Source: Halanaerobiales bacterium (GTDB taxonomy: Bacteria; Bacillota; Halanaerobiia; Halanaerobiales; DTU029). From it: a stretch of DNA of 54,959 bases. The notes under the pieces are model-generated. The model was not told the DNA's origin. It ran no database searches and saw only the letters and a program-made list of their open reading frames with translations. This document shows positions 27,162 to 35,812 of this stretch, piece after piece. The stretch is from assembly GCA_025451675.1 (NCBI GenBank), contig JANWJZ010000011.1, positions 1-54,959 on the forward strand, read 5' to 3'. The translations under genes and the position numbers were made by a program. Positions within the stretch are counted from its first letter, which is position 1, and each line of letters starts with the position of its first letter.

Positions 27162-28913
27162 TTGGAATTGAATTATATGTTAAAGTATAAAGAATGGCTT
27201 TTGAGTGATTATTTTGATGAGGAGACCAAAGAGGAACTTAAAAAAATAGAAGATAACGAAGAAGAGATAGAGGATAGATTCTATAAAGAACTGGATTTTG
27301 GTACGGGTGGCATGAGAGGGAAAATCGGTGCCGGTACTAATCGCATGAATATATATACTATCAGGCGAGTTACTCAGGGTTTAGCCAATTACATACTTAA
27401 TTATAGTGATGATGGCAAGGAAAGAGGTGTAGCCATCGCTTATGATTCCAGGCATAAATCAGCAGAGTTTGCCCTGGAGGCAGCCCTGGTATTGGCTGCA
27501 AATGGTATCAAGGCCTATCTTTTTGAAGGAATAAGGCCAACCCCGGAATTGTCCTTTGCGGTCAGGGAGTTAAAGGCCATTGGCGGTATTGTTATTACTG
27601 CCAGCCATAACCCGCCGGAGTACAATGGTTATAAATTATATTGGGAGGATGGCGGGCAGGTTGTCCCTGAGCAGGCCCATGAGATTATAGCCGAGATAAA
27701 TGAGATTGACGATTTTGAACTGGTAAAAAGGATGGAAAAAGAAGAAGCAATTGCCCAGGGTTATCTGCAGATTGTCGGCGAAGAGATTGATGAAAGATAT
27801 CTTGAAGAGATCATGAAGGTCCTGCCTGCCCGTGAACTGGCGGCAGAGAGAGGAAAAGAACTGACTATAATCTATACACCTTTACATGGTACCGGGAATA
27901 TGCCGGTAAGAAGATTATTGGAAAGGTTGGGTTTTACAGACCTTCACATTGTAGAAGAACAGGCTGTAGCTGACCCGGACTTTTCCACTGTAGAAAGCCC
28001 TAATCCTGAGGAGTTCTCCTCTTTTAAAATGGCCCTCGACCTTGCTAAAGAACATGATCCAGACCTGATTATGGCTACTGACCCTGATGCAGACCGGATT
28101 GGTGTTGTCGTCAAAGATGCAAGTGGGGAATACCGTAACCTGACTGGTAATCAGATAGGAGTATTATTGAGTAATTTTCTCCTGGAACAGATGAAGGAAA
28201 GCGGCAACCTGCCGGATAATGGAGTAATAATTAAAACCATCGTATCTACTGAGATGATTAGGGAAGTAGCTAAAGATTATGGTGTAGAGGTAATGGATGT
28301 ACTGACCGGTTTTAAGTTTATCGGAGAGAAGATTAAAGAGTTCGAGGAAAAGGGAGATAAGAGTTTTATCTTTGGTTTTGAGGAGAGCTATGGGTTTCTG
28401 GCTGGAACCTATGCCAGGGATAAGGATGCCGTTATCTCTGCTGGTTTAATTGCCATTATGGCTTTATATTACAGAGAAAAAGGTCTGAGCATCTATGATA
28501 AATTATTGGATTTAATGGCCCGTTATGGCTATTACCGGGAGGAACTGGCTGCCATTACCCTGGAAGGTAAGGAGGGAGAGGAGAAGATTAATAATACTCT
28601 CCGGAAATTACGGGAAGAAAAACCAGGTAGTTTCTGTGGTATTAAGGTAGTTGAATATAGTGACTATAAGGAAGGTAAGAGATATAATTATAAGACCGGT
28701 GAAGAAAGTGAAATTACTTTACCTGTTTCCAATGTATTACAGTATAGGTTAGAGGATGACAGTATTTTAACTATAAGGCCTTCCGGTACAGAGCCGAAAT
28801 TGAAGATTTATTTCATGGTTAAAGGTGCTGCTGCTGAAGAAGCTGATAAGAAGATAACAGAATTGAGAGCCAGATTTTTAGGTGAATTAAATGATATTCT
28901 GGAAGAAGTTTAA
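27162..28913 (+). CDS. Phosphoglucomutase/phosphomannomutase family protein (PgcA-like)
   Basis: 583 residues, the length of the Firmicute PgcA group. It interconverts hexose 6-phosphate and 1-phosphate. The catalytic serine loop is ITASHNPPEYNGYK, the Mg2+ loop DPDADRIG, the sugar-binding loop GFEESYG, and the phosphate-binding C-terminal loop RPSGTEPKLKIY. The TTG at 27162 follows AAGGGGATGAG; an ATG at 27177 is an alternative. With the GalU at 31573 it would supply UDP-glucose for LPS core or glycolipid synthesis. It is a single-gene unit with its own terminator. Confidence 0.95.
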   Translation: MELNYMLKYKEWLLSDYFDEETKEELKKIEDNEEEIEDRFYKELDFGTGGMRGKIGAGTNRMNIYTIRRVTQGLANYILNYSDDGKERGVAIAYDSRHKSAEFALEAALVLAANGIKAYLFEGIRPTPELSFAVRELKAIGGIVITASHNPPEYNGYKLYWEDGGQVVPEQAHEIIAEINEIDDFELVKRMEKEEAIAQGYLQIVGEEIDERYLEEIMKVLPARELAAERGKELTIIYTPLHGTGNMPVRRLLERLGFTDLHIVEEQAVADPDFSTVESPNPEEFSSFKMALDLAKEHDPDLIMATDPDADRIGVVVKDASGEYRNLTGNQIGVLLSNFLLEQMKESGNLPDNGVIIKTIVSTEMIREVAKDYGVEVMDVLTGFKFIGEKIKEFEEKGDKSFIFGFEESYGFLAGTYARDKDAVISAGLIAIMALYYREKGLSIYDKLLDLMARYGYYREELAAITLEGKEGEEKINNTLRKLREEKPGSFCGIKVVEYSDYKEGKRYNYKTGEESEITLPVSNVLQYRLEDDSILTIRPSGTEPKLKIYFMVKGAAAEEADKKITELRARFLGELNDILEEV

Positions 28914-28960
28914 TTAAGGAAATAGGTATCCGGGCATTAAATAAATATAACTATTATCAG

Positions 28961-28988
28961 ACAGGTGGCTTGAGCTACCTGTTTTTTT
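28961..28988 (+). terminator. Intrinsic terminator after the phosphohexomutase gene
   Basis: 9-bp stem ACAGGTGGC/GCTACCTGT (one G-T pair) with a TTGA loop and a T7 run. Confidence 0.9.
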
Positions 28989-29037
28989 ATAAGCTTTTAT
29001 TTCTTGAATAATTATACAAAAACTCAATTTTAAAAGA

Positions 29038-29062
29038 AGGAAATTATTGAGATAGGAAGAAG
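29038..29062 (+). promoter_or_regulatory. Weak sigma-H-like promoter upstream of the M30-like peptidase gene
   Basis: GAAGGAAAT, then GAAGTAT after 14 bases. The -35 fits; the -10 has GAAG in place of GAAT. It is 37 bases before the start codon. Confidence 0.35.
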
Positions 29063-29098
29063 TATATAGAAAAAGAGAGTAGAAAAGGAGAGGTAAAA

Positions 29099-30856
29099 AT
29101 GATTAATGACAGGAAAAAAATTTATTTCATTTCCTTAATTCTTCTAACATTATTTTTCCTCACTGCTTGTGAACTGCTTCCCAAATCATATGACCTTAAA
29201 GTAAGGGTTACGGATATAAGTGGAGAAATGCTCACTGCCAGGATAGATTTATTGAAAAATGGAAAAATTATTGCCAGTAAGACAGGTTCCACAGTTATAT
29301 TCAAGGATTTAGAGAAGGGTACTTATCAGCTGGTGGGAACTGCAGGTTCAAATGAGGTCAAGAAAGAGACAGTTAACATTGTTGACTCAGATGTATTAAT
29401 AAACCTGAAATTTTCAACTTTGGTGGCTGAATCCCAAAAGGTACATAAGATTATATTTGGAGCTGAAGATGATAAATCCATTATAATAGAGGAGTTGGGG
29501 GATGATGAAAACATCATTATGGGTGTGGCCACATTAAATTTTGATACAACAGATGGTAATAAGGGTTATGTAGATGTTATTCTGGAAAGGGGAATTAGTG
29601 GTGAATCGGCAGGTTTTACTATAAAAGCCCTAGAAGAAAAAAATCCGGCCTATGTTTATAGGGAACCGGTAATCTGGGAAGTAGGCCGTATTAAATCAAT
29701 AGATCATATGCTTCGAAAACAGGAAAAACTATTACTGAGTAATATTCAGACTGCCTATCTGCCAGAATTAGAGAAAACGGAATATCATGTTGGATCTACG
29801 AGGCCCTTCAATTGTATGAATTTTGAAACTGGAGAATGGGAATTTATAAATGCAACTGTAAAAGGTGTTGGAGATCATTGTATTATCTTTGTAGATGATT
29901 CAGTAGAGTTTTGCACAGAAGGGGATATAGCCAGGTATGTCGAGGTATTTGATTACATTATTTACCCTACAATGGTTAGTTTCTACAGCCGTAACTTTGA
30001 CATAGATGGTAATGGTAAACTGGGTATTGTTCTGATAGACATGAAGGATAAGTATGATGAAATACAGGGCATTGTAGCTGGGTACTTCTGGGCAATTGAT
30101 TTCTTTCCAGAGGAAATGACAATTAGAGAATATGGCTTAAGTTCCAATGAAGGCGATTTCATTTATTTAAATGCCCAGTTGCTAGATCCTGAATTAAATG
30201 ATTTAGGTTTTACCGTTGATGATCATTTCAGTACAATTGCCCACGAATTCCAGCATCTATTATATTTTTATCGGTCCCTGGAGAAAGGGTGGGTAAATAA
30301 GAGGTTTTATTTAGGTATCGATGATACCTGGATAAATGAAGGTATGTCTACTTATGCCGAACAGATAACGGGTTATTCAGAAGTTGATAATAGAGTATAT
30401 TATTATTTCCTGGAGTATCCCGGTATGCCTACGAGCGAGGTTTCCTTATTATACTGGGAGGGAATTCTCCATAATTATGGTATTGCCAATCTATTTACTA
30501 ATTATATCGTGGAACAGTATGGAAAGGGTGTTTTACATTCCATTTATGAAAAAAATACAGATCCATTGATATCTATAGAAGATTATGCACGAATGAGTTT
30601 CAATGATATTTTCATGAATTTTATCATTGCCAATAAACTTTATTCTCTGAATCTGGCTCAGGAGTATACTTATGAGTATGCTTTAGAATATGACCCTGAA
30701 CATTTTGTACTGGAACATTATAGCAGTGTTCCTTTCATGAAAAGTGCAGCCGTAAAATATTATCTAATTGAAGGTGATGGATCAGATATTAAGATAAACA
30801 TTTCGGGAGGACCTTCAGAAGATTGTTCTATAGGTGTCTTTATTTACCGCTATTAG
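29099..30856 (+). CDS. Zinc metallopeptidase lipoprotein, M30 (hyicolysin)-like
   Basis: 585 residues. The lipobox FFLTAC ends at about residue 24. A beta-sandwich resembling a carboxypeptidase-regulatory domain (about 30-105) precedes the peptidase region. The zinc motif is H382-E383-x-x-H386 in AHEFQHLLYF, and the downstream Glu414 in WINEGMSTYAEQ fits the third ligand of gluzincins. The pattern, with NFDIDGNGKLGIVLIDM upstream, matches the M30 family. It is probably a surface or periplasmic protease. AAAGGAGAGG supports the start. It is followed 12 bases later by a small exported protein. Confidence 0.82.
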   Translation: MINDRKKIYFISLILLTLFFLTACELLPKSYDLKVRVTDISGEMLTARIDLLKNGKIIASKTGSTVIFKDLEKGTYQLVGTAGSNEVKKETVNIVDSDVLINLKFSTLVAESQKVHKIIFGAEDDKSIIIEELGDDENIIMGVATLNFDTTDGNKGYVDVILERGISGESAGFTIKALEEKNPAYVYREPVIWEVGRIKSIDHMLRKQEKLLLSNIQTAYLPELEKTEYHVGSTRPFNCMNFETGEWEFINATVKGVGDHCIIFVDDSVEFCTEGDIARYVEVFDYIIYPTMVSFYSRNFDIDGNGKLGIVLIDMKDKYDEIQGIVAGYFWAIDFFPEEMTIREYGLSSNEGDFIYLNAQLLDPELNDLGFTVDDHFSTIAHEFQHLLYFYRSLEKGWVNKRFYLGIDDTWINEGMSTYAEQITGYSEVDNRVYYYFLEYPGMPTSEVSLLYWEGILHNYGIANLFTNYIVEQYGKGVLHSIYEKNTDPLISIEDYARMSFNDIFMNFIIANKLYSLNLAQEYTYEYALEYDPEHFVLEHYSSVPFMKSAAVKYYLIEGDGSDIKINISGGPSEDCSIGVFIYRY

Positions 30857-30868
30857 GAGGAAGGAATA

Positions 30869-31375
30869 ATGAAAAAAATGTACTTGCTGTTATGCATATT
30901 GCTATTGGTATTATGTAATAGCTATAACATTTTTGCCGCAACAGAAAATGATTTTGCTTTGAAAACACTAAAGGGTAAAGTCAGAAATTTCGGCACAGAA
31001 CCACGTATAATCTATGTATTTATAGAAGAGGAAAACAAGAGTTTGTATATTCTCAAGGGAGAACTGGTAAAGGAAATCAGCAAAATAAGGCAGTTTCCCA
31101 TTCTGATTACCGGGAAGGTTACCGGTTCCAATCTGGAACCCCTGGATTATAATGTAGTCAATGAAAAGGCAGATGGAAAAGATGTCTTTATTGGAGAGGT
31201 ATACAGCAATGGTAAAGGGCTTTATCTATTGAAAAGGACACAGGAGGTAATAAAGATTAATAAGGGTTTGACAGAAGCTGAAGCCGGCAGAAAGTGCCTG
31301 GTCAGGGGCTACTACAGGAAAACCGGTGAGTTCGAAGGAGAGATGGATGTTATAGATTTTATTTTAATTAAATAA
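30869..31375 (+). CDS. Small exported protein of unknown function
   Basis: 168 residues, not recognised. A signal peptide (about 1-23, ending NIFAATE) is followed by two beta-rich halves with similar wording: TLKGKVRNFGTEPRIIYVFI...PILITGKVTG and VFIGEVYSNGKGLYLLKR...CLVRGYYRKTG. This suggests a duplicated OB- or SH3-like fold. TAGGAGGAAGG precedes the ATG. It is co-transcribed with the upstream M30-like peptidase, so it may act with it. Confidence 0.7.
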   Translation: MKKMYLLLCILLLVLCNSYNIFAATENDFALKTLKGKVRNFGTEPRIIYVFIEEENKSLYILKGELVKEISKIRQFPILITGKVTGSNLEPLDYNVVNEKADGKDVFIGEVYSNGKGLYLLKRTQEVIKINKGLTEAEAGRKCLVRGYYRKTGEFEGEMDVIDFILIK

Positions 31376-31390
31376 GAAAGCATTTTCGGG

Positions 31391-31426
31391 AATACCCCCC
31401 TTTCTCTGCAAGGGGGTATTTCTTTT
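31391..31426 (+). terminator. Intrinsic terminator after the peptidase pair
   Basis: 9-bp stem AATACCCCC/GGGGGTATT with a 12-base loop and a T-rich tail. Confidence 0.88.
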
Positions 31427-31458
31427 GTCCTGTTATTCTCAATTGCTTATTTTTATGA

Positions 31459-31483
31459 AGGAAGTTATATAAATATGAAGAAT
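31459..31483 (+). promoter_or_regulatory. Sigma-H-like promoter upstream of galU
   Basis: TGAAGGAAGT, then GAATATT with 14 bases between AGGAAGT and GAAT. It is close to the consensus (one G inside the WWW). It lies 90 bases before the start codon. Confidence 0.55.
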
Positions 31484-31572
31484 ATTATTATTGGTTGTAA
31501 TAAATTGGTTTCAATACTTGTTTTTTAGAATAGCTAATAATTCATTAATAATAAAGAATTGAGGTGTTATAG

Positions 31573-32442
31573 ATGAAGGTAAGGAAGGCAGTAATACCTG
31601 CAGCAGGATTGGGAACGAGGTTTTTGCCTGCTACTAAGGCACAGGCCAAAGAGATGCTTCCCATAGTTGATAAACCAACTATTCAATATATTATTGAGGA
31701 AGCTGTTGAGGCGGGTATAGAGGAGATTCTTATCATTACCGGAAGAAATAAGAAAGCCATCGAGGATCATTTTGACAAATCTGTTGAACTGGAATTGGCT
31801 TTGAAGGAAAAGGGAGAGACTGAACTACTCAGCATGGTGGAGGAAATATCTAATCTAGCTGATATTCATTATATCAGGCAGAAAGAGGCCAAAGGTCTGG
31901 GACATGCTGTACATTGTGCCAGAACCTTTGTGGGCAATGAGCCTTTTGCTGTTTTACTGGGCGATGATGTCATGGCTGCTGAGGTGCCGGTAATCAAGCA
32001 GATGGTAGATATTTTTGAGGAAAAAGGAGCACCTATTCTTGGAGTACAACGGGTTCCTGAAAATAGAGTTTCCAGTTATGGAATAGTTAAATATAGCAGA
32101 GAGGAAGAAGGTTTATTTCTGGTCGAGGATTTAGTGGAAAAGCCTGCTTTGTCAGAAGCCCCTTCCAATCTGGCAATCCTGGGCAGATATATTATTACAC
32201 CGGAGATTTTCCCTATTTTGGAAAGGACTAAACCTGGTAGGAATAATGAGATTCAGTTAACTGATGCCCTGAAAGAATTAGCCCAAATGGCTCCAATGTA
32301 TGCCTATGTCTTTGAAGGCAAGAGATATGATGTTGGCAATAAGCTGGGTTTTCTTCAGGCAACTGTAGAATTTGCTTTGGATAGGGAAGATTTAGGAGCT
32401 GAATTCAAAGAATATTTATTACACTTATTGGCAGGGAAATAA
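31573..32442 (+). CDS. galU: UTP-glucose-1-phosphate uridylyltransferase GalU
   Basis: 289 residues, typical GalU length. The nucleotide-binding signature is AAGLGTRFLPATKAQAKEMLP, with VDKPTIQYIIEEAVEAGIEEI, the central LGDDVM, and the C-terminal VGNKLGFLQATVEFAL. It makes UDP-glucose from UTP and glucose 1-phosphate, the product of the PgcA-like mutase at 27162. UDP-glucose feeds LPS core, exopolysaccharide and glycolipids. A TTGAGGTG ribosome site precedes the ATG. The HD-GYP gene follows closely. Confidence 0.97.
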   Translation: MKVRKAVIPAAGLGTRFLPATKAQAKEMLPIVDKPTIQYIIEEAVEAGIEEILIITGRNKKAIEDHFDKSVELELALKEKGETELLSMVEEISNLADIHYIRQKEAKGLGHAVHCARTFVGNEPFAVLLGDDVMAAEVPVIKQMVDIFEEKGAPILGVQRVPENRVSSYGIVKYSREEEGLFLVEDLVEKPALSEAPSNLAILGRYIITPEIFPILERTKPGRNNEIQLTDALKELAQMAPMYAYVFEGKRYDVGNKLGFLQATVEFALDREDLGAEFKEYLLHLLAGK

Positions 32443-32465
32443 AGGAATAAATTCAGCGGATTCTT

Positions 32466-34352
32466 TTGCCAGAGATGGGGTGCGGGAAATTGGGTGAGCG
32501 TTCTCTAAATGCCTATATCAATCGAAAAATGTTCAGTTTATTTGCAATAATGGTAATAGTAGTAATGGTAGTAGTTTTTTTACTGGTTGATGTTCTCCTG
32601 GAGAGGGTTTCAGAAAAATATATTAATGATATAACCCATAATATTATTTTCTCTTTCCTGAAACAGATCAGTAATAATAATAATATTTCCAGAGAAATTT
32701 CTCTTATACAGGAAAGCTTTCCCTTTGTTACAGGTATTTCTATATACTCCAGTCCAGAATTACCTGCCAATGATATTGATGGGACTCCTACAGGGGAAGA
32801 TATTGATATTTTCAGTGGGCTTTCTGAGCCGGATAATAGTTACCGGATGAGGTTGGATAGGCATGCTTATGCTTATTACTTGCGCTGGGATAAGCAAGAA
32901 GGAGCAGGAGAATCTTATTATATTAAACTGCTTATAGATTATTCAGAAAATTATACAGCATTAATTAGGACTATTCATCTGTTTATTTTTATCATGCTAT
33001 TCCTGGTTTTTCTGGCCATATTTCTGGCTAATAAACGTTTATCCAGGGAATTGATTACTCCTTTTATTAAACTTGCGGAAAACATGAGCAATCTGGTAAG
33101 CAGGCACGAAGATTTAAGTACAATAGATGAGAAACTGGAGAGGACCGATATTAGAGAAATAAATATGTTGCTGGCCAGTTATCAACAGATGACTGCTGAA
33201 CTCAGTGATTCTTTCCAGAAGTTAAAAAAGGTTAATGAAGAACTGGAGAAATCCTATCAGGAGACTTCTGTGCTGGCAGAGAATCTTAATAATGTTATCA
33301 GTGTTGTAACCAGGCTTTCAGGCAATGTTTTTTATGATAAAGAGAGTTTCCTGAAAGAGATATTCCATGTGGCAAAAAAATTGATTCCTGAGGCTGATTA
33401 TGGAGCTGTCTTTGTTGTGGAGAATGATTGTATAAAGTGGCTTGATGCTATTGGATATGATTTGAAGGAAATTAGTAAAGTAAACTTCGATCTGGATTAT
33501 TATAGAAGTCTGGATGATGTAATTTATATAGAAAATATGGAAGAACTAAAGGGTAGTGAGAACTATAATAGCTTGGTGAAGGCTTTAACAGATGGTAAGA
33601 GCCCCATCAGTTCCCTCATTGCGGTCAAATTATTTGATGGGCCGGAATTAGCGGGGGCCATCAATTATGATATTGCTGCCGAGAAGGAACAGGTTTTCAG
33701 CAGGCAGTCTGTAGAAACGATTAAAGCCTTTGGCAATCTGGCTTCTGCCTTTTTAACCATGCAGAGTTATAATACGATCCATGAGAAGTTTCAACTGGGG
33801 ATAATACTGGCAATAATTAATATGCTGGAGATTCATGATAGTTATACCAAAGGCCACTCAGAAAATGTAGCCAGAATATCTACATTGCTGGCCCGGGAGA
33901 TGGGTTATTCGAATGAAGAAATAAAAAATATTGAATGGGCCGGCCTGGTCCATGATATAGGAAAAATATTGATTAGCAAGAGGATACTTAATAAAAGAGG
34001 GCCTTTAACAATAGAGGAATATGAGGAGATCAAGAAACATAGTATCTGGGGATATGAGGTTCTGGTCAATTCTGAGGAATTAAAAAAGGTTGCCCGCTAT
34101 GTACGTCACCATCATGAAAGATGGGATGGAAATGGGTATCCTGATGCTTTGAGAGGAGAGGAGATACCGGAGGTAGCCCGGATTATCGCCCTGGCTGATG
34201 CCTGGGACACCATGCGCAGTGACCGGGTATACCGTAAGAAACTTTCCAGAGATGTAGCCATTCAGGAGTTAATAGATAACCGGGGCAAACAGTTTGATCC
34301 TGAGATAGTTGACATAGCCTTGAAACTGATTGAGAAGGGAATGCTTCATTAG
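32466..34352 (+). CDS. Membrane-anchored GAF-like/HD-GYP phosphodiesterase
   Basis: About 628 residues. TM1 (about 22-44) is followed by an extracytoplasmic sensor region (about 45-165), TM2 (about 168-190), a HAMP-like linker with coiled coil, a GAF-like domain (about 270-425), and a C-terminal HD-GYP domain (about 440-628). Motifs are HDIGK, RHHHERWDGNGYP and LADAWDTMRSDR. HD-GYP enzymes hydrolyse cyclic di-GMP, linking surface or flagellar behaviour to signals. Start is uncertain: TTG 32466, ATG 32475 or TTG 32490, the last with GGGG 9 bases upstream. It lies 23 bases after galU, so co-transcription is likely. Confidence 0.9.
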   Translation: MPEMGCGKLGERSLNAYINRKMFSLFAIMVIVVMVVVFLLVDVLLERVSEKYINDITHNIIFSFLKQISNNNNISREISLIQESFPFVTGISIYSSPELPANDIDGTPTGEDIDIFSGLSEPDNSYRMRLDRHAYAYYLRWDKQEGAGESYYIKLLIDYSENYTALIRTIHLFIFIMLFLVFLAIFLANKRLSRELITPFIKLAENMSNLVSRHEDLSTIDEKLERTDIREINMLLASYQQMTAELSDSFQKLKKVNEELEKSYQETSVLAENLNNVISVVTRLSGNVFYDKESFLKEIFHVAKKLIPEADYGAVFVVENDCIKWLDAIGYDLKEISKVNFDLDYYRSLDDVIYIENMEELKGSENYNSLVKALTDGKSPISSLIAVKLFDGPELAGAINYDIAAEKEQVFSRQSVETIKAFGNLASAFLTMQSYNTIHEKFQLGIILAIINMLEIHDSYTKGHSENVARISTLLAREMGYSNEEIKNIEWAGLVHDIGKILISKRILNKRGPLTIEEYEEIKKHSIWGYEVLVNSEELKKVARYVRHHHERWDGNGYPDALRGEEIPEVARIIALADAWDTMRSDRVYRKKLSRDVAIQELIDNRGKQFDPEIVDIALKLIEKGMLH

Positions 34353-34383
34353 AAAAATTAGAAATAAAGTTAAGGAGGAGCTT

Positions 34384-35457
34384 ATGAAAAAGAGAAATAT
34401 TTTCAGTAGTTTTGCACTTATAGTCTTCATATTTTTATTGTTTTTCGTTAACGGTGGAGCGGAAGCCTATGAATTGACAGCCCGATCTTTGGGTATGGGC
34501 GGGGCTTTTTCAGCCATAGCAGATGATTTAGAGGCTATTTTATACAATCCAGCCAGTATTGCCAACGCAGGTGTCCTGGGTCTGGGAGTAAATACGGGAA
34601 TAAGTACATATAATCTGGAGTATCTGGAAGAGTTGCTGGAGCTTTATGAAGATGATGAATATGGGGATATAAAGGAATTGGCTGGCGGGATTAAAGAAAA
34701 GGCGGGTTTTAACAGTAATGTTTTTGTGGGAGCCAGGTTAAACTCTATTGGCCTGGCTTATAGGATGAAGCAGGAACATTCAATTAACCCTATTGGAGAT
34801 AACTATTTCTCTGAGAAGCTCAGTGAGGGTATTTTAAGTTATGGAAATCAACTGCTGGATCCACCCTTTGAATTGGGAGCACTTTATTATGGTATTAATT
34901 TAAGGTATATAAATATAGAGAGAGTTACCTATGATTTGGTGGATAATTTGGTTGGTAATGCAAAGGGAGGTTTTTTCAGTGTGGATCTGGGCACCCTGGC
35001 TAAGGTTACTGATAACCTGCGTATTGCCTGTGTAGTGGAAAATGCCCTGTTTACTAATCCTGATTTAAAGGGAGAATTAAAAGAGTATAATCTAACAGGA
35101 GATGAGTGGAGCTATCAGGTTATAAATCCATCTTACAGTTCTCATAAAGATATAAAGGCGAAGGTCCGCCTGGGAGCAGCACTCCGGATTCCCATTATAG
35201 ATTTGACACTGGCTGCAGACCTGGATAATTTCCTTACTGCTCAAGAAAAACAGGTCCTGCATCTGGGGCTGGAGAAAAATCTTTTACTGGATGCCCTCAG
35301 CATCAGACTTGGGAAGGCAAAGGGAGAGGAACTGAATCTGAATACTTTCGGTCTGGGCCTTAATTTAACCGGTTTTAATCTGGATCTGGCCCTGGGTAAA
35401 AACAGGTTAGGAAATCGCGAAATAATCGGACTTTTATCAGCCAGCATGGATTTCTAA
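34384..35457 (+). CDS. PorV/TraF-like outer-membrane barrel protein
   Basis: 357 residues from an ATG with AAGGAGGAG upstream; a longer frame to 34330 overlaps the HD-GYP gene. A signal peptide (about 1-27, ending GGAEAYE) is followed by the conserved N-terminal pattern ARSLGMGGAFSAIADDLEAILYNPASIA, typical of FadL/PorV/TraF_2-type barrels. The rest is amphipathic strands ending LLSASMDF with a terminal Phe. The function is unknown; related barrels serve in uptake of hydrophobic compounds or in protein secretion. The similar gene at 37329 shares the N-terminal motif. Confidence 0.8.
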   Translation: MKKRNIFSSFALIVFIFLLFFVNGGAEAYELTARSLGMGGAFSAIADDLEAILYNPASIANAGVLGLGVNTGISTYNLEYLEELLELYEDDEYGDIKELAGGIKEKAGFNSNVFVGARLNSIGLAYRMKQEHSINPIGDNYFSEKLSEGILSYGNQLLDPPFELGALYYGINLRYINIERVTYDLVDNLVGNAKGGFFSVDLGTLAKVTDNLRIACVVENALFTNPDLKGELKEYNLTGDEWSYQVINPSYSSHKDIKAKVRLGAALRIPIIDLTLAADLDNFLTAQEKQVLHLGLEKNLLLDALSIRLGKAKGEELNLNTFGLGLNLTGFNLDLALGKNRLGNREIIGLLSASMDF

Positions 35458-35467
35458 GCTGGATAGG

Positions 35468-35494
35468 GCCCCTTTGAAAAGGGGCATCTTTTTA
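35468..35494 (+). terminator. Intrinsic terminator after the 34384 barrel gene
   Basis: 7-bp stem GCCCCTT/AAGGGGC with a TGAA loop and a downstream CTTTTT tract. It reaches the stop codon of the minus-strand gene at 35492. Confidence 0.8.
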
Positions 35495-35719
35495 TATCTT
35501 TTCTCTCCCTGTTGTTAATATTTTTTCTTTGAAATATTTGAGTTCATCAATGGTATTTTCTAAGATATCCAGGGTTTTTTCGATATTATGAAGGGTGACT
35601 ATTTCCTCATCAAAGAAGGGGTCCCAGATCTCCAGGAGGTTTTCAAAGGTCTCTCTCATCCGGTAGCGGCAGGCATCCTTATATTTTTCTCTTGTCATTA
35701 AATCAGCCAATATAATCAC
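35492..35719 (-). CDS. Small helical protein of unknown function
   Basis: 75 residues, not recognised. It is one of the few minus-strand genes, lying alone between two plus-strand envelope genes. The start is GTG 35719 with GAAAGG upstream; an ATG at 35698 is an alternative. The sequence is charged and amphipathic (YRMRETFENLLEIWDPFFDEE, IEKTLDILENTIDELKYFKEK), suggesting two to three helices, and lacks a signal or TM segment. Composition looks like a real soluble protein rather than an antisense shadow, but no family supports it. Confidence 0.5.
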   Translation of the reverse strand: MIILADLMTREKYKDACRYRMRETFENLLEIWDPFFDEEIVTLHNIEKTLDILENTIDELKYFKEKILTTGREKI

Positions 35720-35812
35720 CGGGCCTTTCTATAGTGTTTATTAATATCATTTGTCTGCAGGGATAGTTTTATCCTTGAAAATAGACATGAAGAGCATAAA
35801 GGAGTGAGTAAG

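Noticed and set aside
35757-35784. Sigma-H-like site upstream of the 35813 lipoprotein gene
   Set aside because: GCAGGGATA is present, but the nearest GAAAATAG is at spacing 11, not 14.
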